Origin: Ceratothoa steindachneri
Taxonomy: Eukaryota > Arthropoda > Malacostraca > Isopoda > Cymothoidae
NCBI GenBank assembly: GCA_963969495.1
Contig: OZ018326.1
Coordinates: 3,615,444 to 3,679,443, forward strand
Length of the DNA: 64,000 nucleotides
Reading direction: 5' to 3'
Shown here in pieces: positions 11,863-23,660 of this stretch. Position 1 is the stretch's first letter. Each line of letters starts with the position of its first letter. A program made the translations under genes and the position numbers. The notes below the pieces were generated by a model that worked only from the letters and a program-made list of their open reading frames with translations, was not told the DNA's origin and made no database searches.

Positions 11863-12328
11863 GAAATATCACAAAAGTTAGCACGTGATAACAATAAATA
11901 TGAATATTTACCACGGAAAGGAAACTGAATAAAAAGCAGATTTGAGTTAATACTTTCGTCTATTCGACATTTTCAAACTCAATGGTAAGAAAAAATAAGA
12001 CACCTAGTATTTATACAAAGCGCGTTCCCTATGAGGTCAATATTTTAATGCTATCAGATAAGTCGGATTTTAGAAACAGTGATAAAATTGGATCTAACAA
12101 AAACAGCCCTGGGCTAATATTGAGATCACTCTCCTATATGTGGGAGATTAAAAATGATTCCAGGATATTTCTATTTATATAATCATTACTATGAATTATA
12201 GTATCAGTTTTTAACCAGTTAATTCCGTGTCCCATCTTGGAATTGTGGACAGCTAAGGCATTATTCTGATAACCCTTAATTACTACGTTTTTGTGTTGTT
12301 GGGTCCTTATGGAAACATTTTTGGAAGT

Positions 12329-12665
12329 CTGGTTCTGCCTCAATTGGAAACAGCTATGGTATACATAGCCAGATCCATCTCCATGGCGGAGGGGATAATT
12401 GAGTGGGGGACTTCGGGGAATGTCCCATTGGCGCCTGGGAAAATATCTTATCTGCCCATAAGCTTAATTCAATCTGACGGGATCGACGTATGGAGGCGAA
12501 ACGGGGGAGTTAATCTCCTTGATTAAACATTGGCTATGATGGGAGATAACGTGCTTCTGCTTCCTCTTGCAGCCAGGATGCACGTTAGTAAGCATCTGGG
12601 TAAGCATGGTTAACTTGGGATAGAGGCTGAATTAAAGTGGCCTCAGACCATTTTATCACATTGAC
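12329..12665 (+). repeat. Dispersed repeat, copy B (unknown class)
   Basis: Same-orientation relative of 512-840, running from the 'tctgcctcaattg' block to 'ttatcacattga'. The central ~200 bases are the most conserved and keep the low-AT composition. It has a short insertion around 12567-12600 compared with copy A. The flanks of the two copies are unrelated, which sets the boundaries. Confidence 0.8.
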
Positions 12666-12949
12666 TACCGGGATATTTTAACACTCAGTGAAAACAGAAC
12701 GCGCAATCACGTCTTCAAACTTGAACTCAAGCGTTATAACCGCAATCTGTGTGGAAATTTTTTCACTTACAGTATCTGCGGTAAGTGGAACGCACTTCAC
12801 TGTTGACCAGTTCAAGTCAAGGCTAGACAAAGTCTTGAAAAGTGGCCGTTTAGGGACGCAAAACAATTGAGCAGCCTTGTGCCCGCTCGATTGCTAGTCC
12901 AAAGGTAACCTCTTGGAATAAACCGTAAGGTCTCCTAGGGTACTTTCTT

Positions 12950-13545
12950 TCCTTGTTACTCCTTGTGACTTGCGCACAATCTCGTGTCTATCCTACTTGT
13001 TTCCCTCCTTCATATCTCGCTCGCCCGTCCGCCTACTCTCTCCCTCCTCTTTCCCTCTCCCATTCAACTAATCTCCCGCCTTATATCCATTTCCATATAA
13101 CTCCCCTTCTCTTTCCCTCCATCTTCTATCCCTACCCTCCCTCTACCCCCTCTCACTCTATCCCTCGTTCCTCTATTCCTAATTTCTCTCTCACTGCCCT
13201 TCTCCCACTCCTACTCTCTCCCTCCAATCCCCCCTCGCCCTTCTCCCACTCTTACTTTCTCTCTCCAATCCCCCCTCACCCTTCTCTCTCGTTTACCCAC
13301 TCTCCCGCTTTCCTTCTCTCCTATCCAAACCCTTCATCTCCTCATATATTCCCCATTTAACCCTCCTCTCTCCATTTCCCCTCTTCCCCCTATATCTCAC
13401 CCTTCCCTCTACCCTCTACCCCCTATACCAATCCCCCTTCTTTCCTTTTACAATAGGATATCCAAACCAGAGAACAAATTCTCTCCTATCCTTTCCCCCC
13501 TCTCCTATACTCCCTTCTCCCGTCTCTCTCCCTCTCCCTAAAAAA
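12950..13545 (+). repeat. Polypyrimidine (C/T-rich) tract
   Basis: Nearly 600 bases are dominated by C and T on the plus strand, with 'cctccctctacccc', 'tctctccctcc' and 'ccctcctctctcc' variants. It is not a simple dinucleotide array, only strongly strand-biased. A Ser/Pro/Leu-rich 135-codon frame (12953-13360) runs through it and is a composition artefact. Interruptions are mainly isolated 'ata' and 'atc' steps, plus a short break at 13450-13475. Confidence 0.9.
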
Positions 13546-15298
13546 GGTCATCCAAATCGAGAAAGAAAATCTTAAAATATAGAGATATAGATAAGACGCT
13601 CGAACTTTTCTGTCGCCAAAAGCTGGTCCGTTCATAACTACCAGTTAGTCACGCGTAAGCGTAAACTGCCGCGCACGCACGGTGAAGTCTTCACTCGTTA
13701 TAATTATATTATATGATAGGGAGAGTGCCCACCCCTCTTGAATCTATTTTCAACCTATAAACAATAATATTTATTAGGTAAAGATATTTTTGTGCCACAA
13801 TATAACAATATAAGAATTTTAAATAATGGTCATCTGTATTTATTTGCGACAAGACGTTTTTTACCGGGCAGCGCCCTAGATAAAAAGTCTTGCTTAATTT
13901 CCAAACTCATATTACCCGGGCAACAATGGGTATTTCAGCAGTGGAAATCTTTTTTGAAAAATTCATTCAGTTTTGATTTAAATCGTGAGTTGTTATTTGA
14001 CAGCCTAACGCACTCTTTTACTTGAGTCAAACTCGCTATAGGTGGGAATGTATTATTTTAGAGTTGCCTCGGGTGGTTTCTTCATGCCTGCCTTTTACAC
14101 TGTTGAAGTATTGGATTTCAACCTGTCTGAATTCTGCCCACACTTTACTCGTTCTACTTCATCGATCAATTCTTCTTTATAAATACTTTTATTATCAGTC
14201 AAGGGGATGGCGGCATCTGTAGGATTTTGTACTCTCCAGGATGTCCTGGAGTTTTATATATGTATTCCACACATTTTTACTTTTTCCTGTTTCACAGTAT
14301 TCTTTACTGATCTCTGAATATAAACTTTATTGCCGATAAAGAAATTCCATATTATTAAGCAGCTTATAATGAATGACTCTTTCACATCTCCCCAAATGCA
14401 AAACTTAGCTTCCGGCGGTTGAAGACGAGGTCTAGGAGAACGAATCTTTTTTACGATCAATTTATAGCTTTTATAAAAGATATAAATTGATCGTAAAAAA
14501 TATCATTATTTACACAAATACCAATACACAAAGAACCTAAAATCCTCTCAACTCTAGTTCACGGGAAAGGAAGAAGTGAAGGTCAGGGGTGAATGATTGA
14601 TACACAGAAGAGAGTATATGTAAACGGTACTAGCTTGACACTTATAAGTTATATTTTAAAGTAATATTTATCTCTTTATTTGTAAACATAATTACGGAAG
14701 TGCTTTTAACTAAATGGTTTGACTAACTGTACCATGTTTGTCCTATTTTATTGGAAAGAACTTTATTCTACTGTAGTATTAAATATTTTGCTCACTAGTT
14801 TGAAACTATTATGTCGATAAGGCGCTCGGTTAACTCACTCCTAATTTATATTAGTTACACCTTTTAAAATAAGAAAAAATTTATACTTTAGTTGCGCAGA
14901 TTTAACTCCTCTAGTGAAGGTATATTTAGATTTATCAGTCTCTCTTCATTCGGTTTATTTCTAAGCTGAAGAAATAATTAGGTCGTTTGACGTTATACAC
15001 TTTCTAATTTTACAATATCCTTTTGCAAGACTGGAACAAATAATTGTTCTGCAAAATTCAAATGACGTCTAGCAAGCGCTCTATATATCTATGAAGAACA
15101 ATGAGCAGCTTCGCCACTCTTTCTAAAAGGGAATTTTTACTTCACATGCAGAGCTTCGGTCTGTGGCCTACGGCCTATCTGTCTCTCGCAACGCAATTTT
15201 AGTTTAAAAGATGTTAAAATGTTATCACTGCTTATCTTCTATTTTCCTTTTAGATCCATGCTTACTTTCTAGGCCTAAAGGCTTCAGTATTACAACTT
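13546..15298. other. Mostly featureless; contains the hairpin and one dispersed motif
   Basis: AT-rich. Apart from the hairpin at 14447-14500, the only pattern I see is 'gcttcggtctgtggcctacg' with 'gcctatctg' near 15152-15182, which recurs around 51.5 and 52.0 kb. Short frames at 13792-14222 have no recognisable domain. Confidence 0.45.
14447..14500. repeat. Perfect 20-bp inverted repeat (hairpin)
   Basis: Arm 14447-14466 'ttttttacgatcaatttata' is exactly complementary to 14481-14500, with a 14-base loop. A transcript of either strand could form a 20-bp stem. No coding gene is adjacent. It may be the remaining ends of a small inverted-repeat element or the tips of an excised one. Confidence 0.85.
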
Positions 15299-15647
15299 TC
15301 TAAATATAAAATTAGTGTAAAATACTATAGATAATGCATTGAATCTTATTTCCTCAAAAGATTTAATAGAAATCTAGTAAAATTAACAAAAAAAAAGATA
15401 CTTGTTAAAGAGCCCTGAAATAAGATAAATGGTGACAGTTGGCAACCATCAAAGTTTGACTTAGCAAAATAACACTTATAATGGGTTTGTTTTATTTCTG
15501 TAATATGTAGATACATGTGATTTAAATAAAACAATTTTACTATAAAATAATTTTAATGTAGCTAGAAAGGATAGATTTAATATTATAAAAACTAATTCAA
15601 TCTATAAAAATTAATTTGAGTGAAATATCAAATTACCGCATGTAGTA

Positions 15648-16560
15648 GGGGTGGTCAATAAGTTTTAAGATTCGGATATAAGGAAAAGTGTTTTATTATT
15701 TTTCAATATAACTACCCTCGACTTCAATGAACTTGCGCCAATTTTCCCTGAGGCTTCGAATTCCCGACAACCAGAAATCTCCCGATTGCTGTTCAATCCA
15801 CTCCTGGACGGCGAGCTGGACATCTTCATCGTCCCCAAACCGGCATCCTCGCAGTGCAGCCTTGAGCTGGCGGAATAAAAAGTAGTCACTAGGGCCTGGA
15901 TCTGGACTGTAGGGAGGATGGTTGAGCTCCTCGTATCCACACTCACGCAGGGCACCTTGTGCAACTCTGGCCTTGTAGACTTTCACGACGTTAAAGTCGA
16001 TCTTGGGGCGTGAGGTTTCTAGGGATACAAGGGGCAGAAACCTTGGCCATGGCCAAATCGTCGTGGATGATATTGATAACACTTTCATGTAATATTCCAA
16101 GTTCTCGCCCGATTTCTTCGACCTTCACCCGTCGATTTTCGAGGATCATCCTCTCCACACGGGCCACATTTTTCTCGTTTGTCACATCTGACGGGCATCC
16201 TGGACGGGGTTCATCTTCAAGGGACTCACGACTATGGCGGAACTCCCTATTCCAGCAAGCAATGGTTGAATAGGAAGGGACGGTGTCGGTGTACGCTGCA
16301 ACCATGCGTTCATGGATCTATTTTGCATTCTTCCTTTTCTTTGTAAAAAATTTGATCACTGCGTGGTGCTCAACCTTCTCCATTGTTGAAAAAATTGTAA
16401 CTGACGATCTGCGATCAGCTACTGGTTCTTAAATAGACGAGGCAGGATCATGCGGCTGCAGGTCCTGACTTGTCATAACTTGTCCCAACACCCCATATAC
16501 AGCCATCCCATTTCCCTGGTTTTGCCCTACCGATTCGCAAAACTTATGGACTGCCCCTCG
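15648..16560 (-). mobile_element. Mariner element with both TIRs, internally deleted
   Basis: The left end 'ggggtggtcaataagtttta' (15648) matches the reverse complement of the right end, 'ggggcagtccataagttttg' (up to about 16558). The next bases, 'gattcgg' and 'gaatcgg', also agree. TA dinucleotides flank both sides (15646-15647 and 16561-16562), the mariner target duplication. The element is about 0.9 kb against the usual ~1.3 kb, because the transposase centre is missing. The insertion site can be read against the empty copy at about 20935. Confidence 0.9.
15696..16383 (-). pseudogene. Mariner transposase, N- and C-terminal parts only
   Basis: The start codon at 16383 begins MEKVEHHAVIKFFTKKRKNA, followed immediately by a stop. 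The helix-turn-helix region continues with AYTDTVPSYSTIACWNREF, RPGCPSDVTN, ELGILHESVINIIHDDL and VPRNLTPQDRL-like sequence (normally 'WVPR-LT'). The frame then jumps to RVAQGALRECGYEELNHPPY, SPDPGPSDYFLFRQLKAALR and WRKFIEVEGSYIEK. About 100 residues between the linker and the 'HDNAP-H--R' motif are gone, removing the first two catalytic aspartates; the third survives in SPDPGPSD. The N-terminal DNA-binding half is otherwise good, so a truncated binder is conceivable only if the early stop were bypassed. Non-autonomous. Confidence 0.92.
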
Positions 16561-16979
16561 TATGCAGGCTGTTTATGTAAAATGAGGTGGACTACGTTTA
16601 TAGATGAATTCTCCATATGAACAAAAGAGCGCTGCATACGGATTGATTTACCAGACAAGAAAAGAGAGCTATTGCATACGAAGAGAGAGTAACATTAGAT
16701 GAAATGAGAGATATACATACGATGAGGAAGTAACATCAGATGACGTTTCTAGAGGATGTAGAGGTTACCACCATAAGAAGAAACTCCCAGTTTTCTCTCT
16801 CCGAGAATACCCCAGCTCCAGCAGAAAAAGAACTGTCACCAGTTATGGGGTGCTCCTTTCCTAAGGAGGTAGACACATTCATAACTGATGATTCTTCCGA
16901 AGGATGGTGGAGAAGAAGATGGATTCACAAATAGAGTAAAGAGCTGCTCTATTCACCAATTTAAAAGGAGACCTGGCGA

Positions 16980-17160
16980 GTTCCTTCAACATTAGCCTCC
17001 CTTGTTCAACGAAGCATCCGTTACGCGATGGTAAAAAATCCTAGAACTTTGCTGCCATGCTACCCTACACAGTGGACCAAGCCTCCCATGTTCAAAGAAG
17101 GGGCCGTTACGGGATGGCCAAAAATCATGGATGTCTGCTAACTTGCAGGCCCCGATACGA
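16980..17160 (+). repeat. Two direct ~90-bp degenerate units
   Basis: 'gcctcccttgttcaacgaag' with 'ccgttacgcgatgg' near 16993-17030 is repeated as 'gcctcccatgttcaaagaag' with 'ccgttacgggatgg' near 17083-17118. They lie in a GC-richer stretch (16640-17400) that follows the interrupted repeat and has no recognisable protein. This stretch may be an old LTR or retroelement piece. Confidence 0.6.
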
Positions 17161-17399
17161 TTGAGAAAATTCCACCGACGTTCAATCTTTCAAAGAGCTA
17201 CTCTCCTAAACACCAAAATCATTGGGCTCTGAGACTCGGAAGAAGCAAGAATTAATTTAGGAGATCATTTCTACGAACCAGACTCCATTAGGCAACCTGG
17301 ATGAGCTACGATGAAGCGCTACAATTGGGAGTTGGTTGAGACCTAACCTGGCAAAGGTTTGTCCAGTCTATACCTTCGAACATGTAGAGCATACCCCAT

Positions 17400-19315
17400 C
17401 GCAGCTCAAAATAACAACATTGGATCAGGAAAAGATTAACATACGAACTAACGCTATTTGTTAGGCATTATTTAAAAATTAATAGCAATAATGAGTTAAA
17501 AAAATTTCAGTCCAAATAAGTTTATCACTATAAAAATGTAAACAGTAAAGAACCAGTATCCGGCGGCATGAAAAATAATAGTAATTTTGTTAGACTATAT
17601 TAAGTCTATAAAATTCATGTAATTATTAATTTAAACTTAACTCCGTATTACTAAGTTCCGTTTAGTTTAAGAAAAGTCGTGTGGTGCCTGCACATGAATT
17701 AATGTTTATAAAAACGGCATTGTTCGCGATTAGGAACTGCATCTTGGTGATATGGACGCTGAAATGTGAAATGCTTGGGATAAAATAGATTAAACAAAGA
17801 ATCTCAGGATTGCTGATTGCTCTGAAATTTATGTTTTGCATTAAAAAATAACAAAAATGAAATAAGAAAGTAAATATAATGTTGGGTTGCGGGCACACAA
17901 AGCTGTATGCTTAAAAAGACTAAAATAATAGAAAACCCTCAGGAGCACTTAAGAATTTAATTTTATGATGCAACTAGTAAAAAAAGTGAAGAAAGCCAAA
18001 GTAAAAGTAAATTTAATAAAGTTATGCCGCACATACAGACGCAATTTTTTTTTCGCATTGAAGTGTTACAGATCCTACGTACGAACGCTCCAAAGAACCA
18101 ATAACTACCGTGCGTATTTATAGAAATAAATATAAAATATGAGTGAAAAAGAATTAATTCTAAATATATACATAATTTGGTTTTAAAACTCCGTTTTCTG
18201 AAAGGAGGCTGAATGTAGTGATTACATTGTAAGATAAAATGAGACAACCAAAGATATCTCAAAACTGAGTTCTTTATATTTTACGAAATCTAATAATGAG
18301 CTTTCCTTAAACCTATAATAACATGCAATTGAAGGGACTCCGAATAATCAGTGCTCTTAGAGGAAATTTTAGGAGTGGAGTCGTACCCGGACCGAAGATT
18401 GCCGTTGCGGACTCTTGATTTTGTGATAGAGAATTTGCAAGCCTTCTTCCTCCTTGGGAGAGGAGCACTCCATATCTAGTGACAAGGCATACTTAATGAA
18501 TTTATACTAATCAGAAGGGGAATAATGAAGAAGGAATAAAAATGAGAATATTTCAGTCCAATTAAGTGGGCGTGACTGTTCTTCTTTTAATCTGGCCGCG
18601 GGGTGAAGATTATAGGGTAGGAAGTAGGTGCGTGTGTTCTATACTAAGTCTTTTTGGAGCATTCAAAAGCTGTGTGTAAGTTTAGTGTAGACACGTGTAC
18701 CATATAGGAGTTTTTTTATTTGGACATCTCACCGAGCTCATCAAGCCGAAATTCATAGCAAGATTTTTTCGTAGTTTTACAGGTTCATGTAAAGTCTGGC
18801 TGGTCTGATCCGACTCCGTTCTTTATGTGTCCAGTTGTTTTCCACTGCCTCCGTTATCTGCTTCCAGACAATTGGATCACATCTAATTCGCTTGCCTTAT
18901 TTCCACATATTCTATTTTACATTGATACATATTATTGTGATTTAACATCATTTCGAAGTATTTGCTTTGTTCTACATTAGTTCATTATTACAACATGGTA
19001 TATTATTTCAACGTACGATTTGTGTGCCCAATTTTTAGATTTTATTCGGAACAACAGGATGCTTATTTGTCAGGTTCTTTCTTAGCTCTACACCACTTCG
19101 CAATTGAACGCTACAGAACACTGTCTCCAAATCGAAAATACCTCTTTTTCATAACAATATAGATTAAACAATTTAGTCATATCTCGGAAAATGCCTACCA
19201 TCGAATTTTGTGATAATTCATATATATATAAATTTGTTTAAGAAGATTCTTGGTTAAAGTGAAGTTTTTTTTCAGTGGGCCAATTCCCAAAATTGATTTG
19301 GATGGGTTTTTGTGT
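17400..19315. other. No recognisable feature
   Basis: AT-rich intronic DNA. Short frames near 17662-18262 and 18962-19162 carry no domain that I recognise. Confidence 0.5.
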
Positions 19316-19760
19316 TAGGCTATTTCAATTGCATCATAATGTTTTATCTATCATTTTTAAGATAATTTAGAAATAAGGAACTTCGCTCCCATATCCCCCA
19401 CTTTATTGTGATGGAATCTGACCTCACATCCTCTACTACCTTTAAATAAACTAGTAGTATTCGTAATTCAAATACCTATCATTAGATATAAATTCAAAGG
19501 CAATTGCCAGATGCCGTTTGGCCATAAGTTTTTCTAAATGGTTCTTTACTCCAGACATATAAGCCTCACCCTCAAATGATATTTAAATAAATCATATTTC
19601 CTTTAAAATTGATTAATCTGAAATGTACATATCTTATTTCATTTCACAAAAAAATCCTTCTAAAATTGTATATAATCCACTATGATGTGATTCCAACAAA
19701 CAATTTAACGCCCAAGATGGCGGCCAATCTATTTTTCGTCATAACATCATAACTAAAAGT
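19316..19760 (+). repeat. MITE-like element, truncated copy
   Basis: Aligns with 20050-20440 through 'acatataagcctc', 'aattgattaat-tgaaatgt' and 'gagattcca/tgattccaac'. Terminal 'gagacgaagatagcgcc' sequences are not found, so both ends appear lost or badly mutated. It lies directly upstream of the complete copy in the same orientation. Confidence 0.7.
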
Positions 19761-19986
19761 TTGCATGCATAAAGTAGAGAAAGTACTATATAAACTATAT
19801 AGCATTTGCTTATTTTTAAAAAAGTTTGAGGGCAGGCATTTTTTGAAATTTGACCAATATTTATTGTCATTCTCTTAATCATTTCCCTATTTTTACCACT
19901 AACTAAACAATTTTTATTTTCGTTATTTGAGGAATTGTTAAATGAACTTTAAAAAAATAAACAGTAGAATTTAATAATTTCGTAAA

Positions 19987-20594
19987 TTGAGACGAAGATA
20001 GCGCCGACCTCTTTAGGCTATTCCCGCCCCAAATTATCATTTTTAAGGTAATTTCGAAATGGGGGATTCGACCGCCTTCCCCTCTCCTTAATTGTGGGAG
20101 GTGCACTTCCCCCCCCCCCGTCATTTTTAAATAACCTAGTGATATTCCTAATTCAAAAGCCTAATATTAGATCTGAATTCAAAGGAGATTGCTAAATGTC
20201 GTTAGGCTTAAAGTTATTCCACCGTGTTCTTGACATCAGACATATAAGCCTCTTGCCCGAATGTTATTTAAATCAATAATATTTTCTTTAAAATTGATTA
20301 ATATGAAATGTCCATATCATATTTTAATTCAGAAAAAAAAATCCATTCAAAATGTTATATATAATATAATGAGATTCCAGTTAACGATGTCACCTCTTAC
20401 TGGCTCTCAAGATAGCAGCCTTTTTTTTCAGAACTTAGAAAAAGTAACAAAGTAACGATAAACTTAATTTCATCAGAATTACATCCAAACCGTTATTCAT
20501 ATGTGATTTGATCAGGTGAATAACATTTCTTCTATAACTTTTATTGATAAAAGGCTTTAAAATCCTAGAAATGACGGCGCTATCGTCGTCTCAA
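19987..20594 (+). mobile_element. MITE-like element with terminal inverted repeats (complete copy)
   Basis: The left end 'ttgagacgaagatagcgccg' (19987-20006) matches the reverse complement of the right end (20575-20594) at 19 of 20 positions. The element is 608 bp and has no transposase. A complete inverted relative lies at 33700-34283 and a truncated one at 19316-19760. I see no clear target-site duplication, so the superfamily is undecided. A C-run at 20110-20119 and short frames inside are not coding. Confidence 0.85.
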
Positions 20595-20610
20595 AAAATA
20601 ATTTTTTGTT

Positions 20611-20990
20611 ACTAAATAGAAAATTAGTGTAAAATTCTTATTACATCGATATATTTAATATAAATTGAGTAAAATTAACTGAAAATTAAACATACTCGTT
20701 TAAGAGCCGTGAAATTAGAAAAATGCTGACAGCTGGCAACCATGCAAGTCTTCACTTAAGAAAACAACAAATATAATGCTTTTCTTTGTTTCTGTAATAT
20801 GTTGATATCTGTTATTAAAATAAATCAAGCTTTCTATAAAATAATGTTAATGTCTGTAAATAAGATAAATTTAATATTATGGAAACTAATTAAATGTATA
20901 AAAATTAGTCGAGTGAAATATCAAAATACTGCATTTATGTGGGCGGTGTATGCAAAACGAGAGCTGAACTGCGTATAAAGATGAATTCTC
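20611..20990 (+). repeat. Dispersed repeat, uninterrupted copy 2
   Basis: Counterpart of the repeat holding the mariner at 15648-16560. Here 'gcatttatg' runs straight on to 'aagatgaattctc' without an insertion, so it preserves the pre-insertion site. It begins just after the MITE-like element ends. Confidence 0.8.
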
Positions 20991-22480
20991 TAATCAGAAA
21001 GAACATGTGACAACCGTCCAAGTTTCCGCAGAATAAAGAATATTGAATCCATCTCCAAGGTTCATTATACGTTTGGGGAAATCTCCAATTACCTTTACTC
21101 ACCACACAATGAAGCAAGGAAAGAACTAAATACTCTTTTGGAGGCATTGACTTGTGAATACATAGCTGTCACAGTAGAAGCAAACAGGCAGCCACTAAGC
21201 TGAATCCAGAAACCCATTTGTCTGTCTAAGAGTGGTAGCAAAACTCGGTGACAAATCACTCTTGGCACTCACTAGACACTCTAAGAGGCTTACCTCAGCA
21301 ATCAACCTATAGCCTCACTGGTATCTCTCCTGTCAGTTCAGTTGACGCCGATTCACCAATTTCCTTACCATAAAATATGCTTTACAAGAACTTGCTAGAG
21401 GTATAAGCTAAAAAAAGGGATAGTTTATATTAAAGCCGCATGTAACAAATTAGGATCAACTTAGACAACTTTAATACTAATTTTTATTATTTCTTCTATA
21501 AGCGATAATAATTTCTTAACATTTTATTAATGGAAATGAAATTTCGAGGCTTAAGGCTTGTATATCTTTGGGTTTCCATTTGTTTAATAAAGGACTGATA
21601 TAGGGGTTTCTGCTATTTATTCTTAAATTCTAAAAGTAATGTTTTTTTCCTCAATGATGCAATCTCGATTTTCATGATAAAGTTAAGACGAATAAAACAT
21701 CTGATGATTGAGTAAAATTATCAATTTGTCTGATTAGCTATATCAGAATTTATAGTTAAAACTATGAAAAATCATGGTACTTCCGCTTGTGTTCTAAATA
21801 AAACTTCTTTTAACGCAATTTGCAATTGTTTGTGTGAAAGTAACCTAAAGAGACCGGACTTTCGAAGTAAAAAGTAGAGCTAAAATTGATCTTTGAAAAA
21901 TCTTAGAGTATTTCGCTTAAAATTTGATATATGTCCATTTACTTACTTCATCCGAACCTGGGAATCCGGTTACAACGTTTAGGAAAGTGCGACATTGAGG
22001 GTGGAATTAGGTATCGGATAGAGTGTCGATTCATGTGACTTGGTGAAAATTGCCATTCTCTTTAGTAACGATAAAATATTAGTAGGATCAAACAAATGCC
22101 TTTAATGCAAACAAAAATCTTCATTAATATTCATAGTGAGAGCTTTTTTTGCTTAAAAGCACATATATTTTTGTAAGATTCTAGAAAAGATATCGTGAGT
22201 TGGTAAATTTTATTTGAAATAATGCTAGCTAAATGGCTAAATTAGAATTTTGGATAAAAAAAAATGGAAAAAATATATTATCTAATAATAATTTTAACAT
22301 CTATTCAAAATTATGTTGAGTTAGATTTATATACCAAGGTTTTTCCTATGAAAAAAAGTAAATGAAGGCTATTTAAAAAAACTAGCGACATATTTAGAAT
22401 TATTTTAATATTAATCCTATTTTCGAAAGTTGGTTAGTTTTTGAAAAAAAATGGTATTTCATGCCACAAAATTGAATTCC
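20991..22480. other. No recognisable feature
   Basis: 21000-21400 is less AT-rich and may be an old repeat, but I recognise no protein there. The remainder is plain AT-rich DNA. Confidence 0.45.
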
Positions 22481-23660
22481 TGTCGAAGTATGCCGGTAAA
22501 GGCGCGTACACTTGCGAGGGCAGATAGACGACACGAGACGTCTACGATAGGCTTTGGAGCAATGGAAAGAGAACTAAAAATATAATTTTAATATGAATAA
22601 TAATAAACGGGAGCAAAATAAACAAAGGGAAACAAATTATACTTGATAATGATAATTAGTTAGATCGGGACAATTTACAAATGTAACAGAGTTAAACGGG
22701 AAAGCTAAGTTGCCGTTAATCTGAATAATGGGGGATAGTTAAATTTGAGCGGGGAGTCAATTAAAAGGGCATGCTATTGAATCCAGGTGACGAAACACGA
22801 GGGGTGTAATCATGGGATTACAAAGCAAAATCGCTTTAACTTGATGGTTAGAGTTGTTCGGAGGGGGACGACCAACGCACGGCTCTTCTTGGAGTACTTC
22901 TGAGGGTATAACTATTTTGACTCGTACATGAGGGGTTGGCAGTACTTCTTGCAGCAGGAGGAGATTTTCTCTGTTCCAGAGAGATGTGATCTCAAGCACG
23001 AGAGACCGTTTTGAAGCACGACAGGGAGTCTCAGACATATGGAACGGGAATCTTGAAGGGGGATGCGAGACGAAGGGAATCACACAGTGCTCCGGGAATT
23101 GCCTTAAAAAGCTTTCCTCTTAAATGGGGCCAAAGCTTCAGGAGAGATCTTAAGGAATTCGCAAGACACAGACACACGATCTGAACTGAGGGACTGGCAG
23201 CCTATCAATATCAACGAGGAATGGCTGATACAGGATTATATAGTCCGGTGGCTTGTCCTTAAATAGTCCAAGGATACAGCCGTCCCAAGAGAATTCATGA
23301 CGCCATTCTGTCCAAACTCATTTCGAGATAAGGGGTTAGATCGAATGGCGTAGTTTGTCTTAGGATGTAGCGTTGAGCTTATACGAGCGCTTTCGCGGGG
23401 TGAAGGAAATGTACGTGAGGTATGGAGGCGAGAACTCGGCGTTATCGACCGTGAGGGAGAGCGATGTGCGTCCCGCTTAAGTAAATACAGCAGGGTCAGT
23501 GGCTCAGCGCAAGACAGCTTCCTTTTTGTCGATTCTAGAATTCACACGCCAAGAAGCACGTGGTGTATGGGTCAAAGGGGCTGGAAAGGGGTATTTCGAG
23601 GAGCTTCCTCTCACACAGGTTCTTCAAGGGGCATCCTCTCACATAGCCGATTTTACCAAA
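22480..23660. other. GC-richer block, possible old retroelement
   Basis: About 1.2 kb has clearly higher GC than both flanks and sharp composition borders. A 108-codon minus-strand frame (22757-23083) contains 'VGRPPPNNSNH', with no family I can name. A duplicated 'gaggagcttcctctcacac' / 'ggggcatcctctcacat' lies near 23599-23645. It may be a degraded LTR retrotransposon end; other GC-rich insertions in this window (e.g. 55.7-58.1 kb) look similar. Confidence 0.4.

Larger units (their letters stand above)
15299..16625 (+). repeat. Dispersed repeat interrupted by a mariner (copy 1)
   Basis: 15299-15647 plus 16561-16625 together align to the uninterrupted 20611-20990. Shared blocks include 'aaaattagtgtaaaat', 'gctggcaacca/gttggcaacca', 'tttctgtaatatgt', 'gagtgaaatatcaaa' and, after the mariner, 'agatgaattctc'. 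The repeat class is unknown; it has no coding potential. It dates the mariner as younger than this repeat. Confidence 0.82.

Noticed and set aside
12953..13360. 135-codon Ser/Pro/Leu-rich frame
   Set aside because: Created by the polypyrimidine tract; no start context, domain or splice signals.
22757..23083. 108-codon minus-strand frame as a gene
   Set aside because: Lies in a GC-richer, stop-poor block by composition; no recognised family and no splice evidence.
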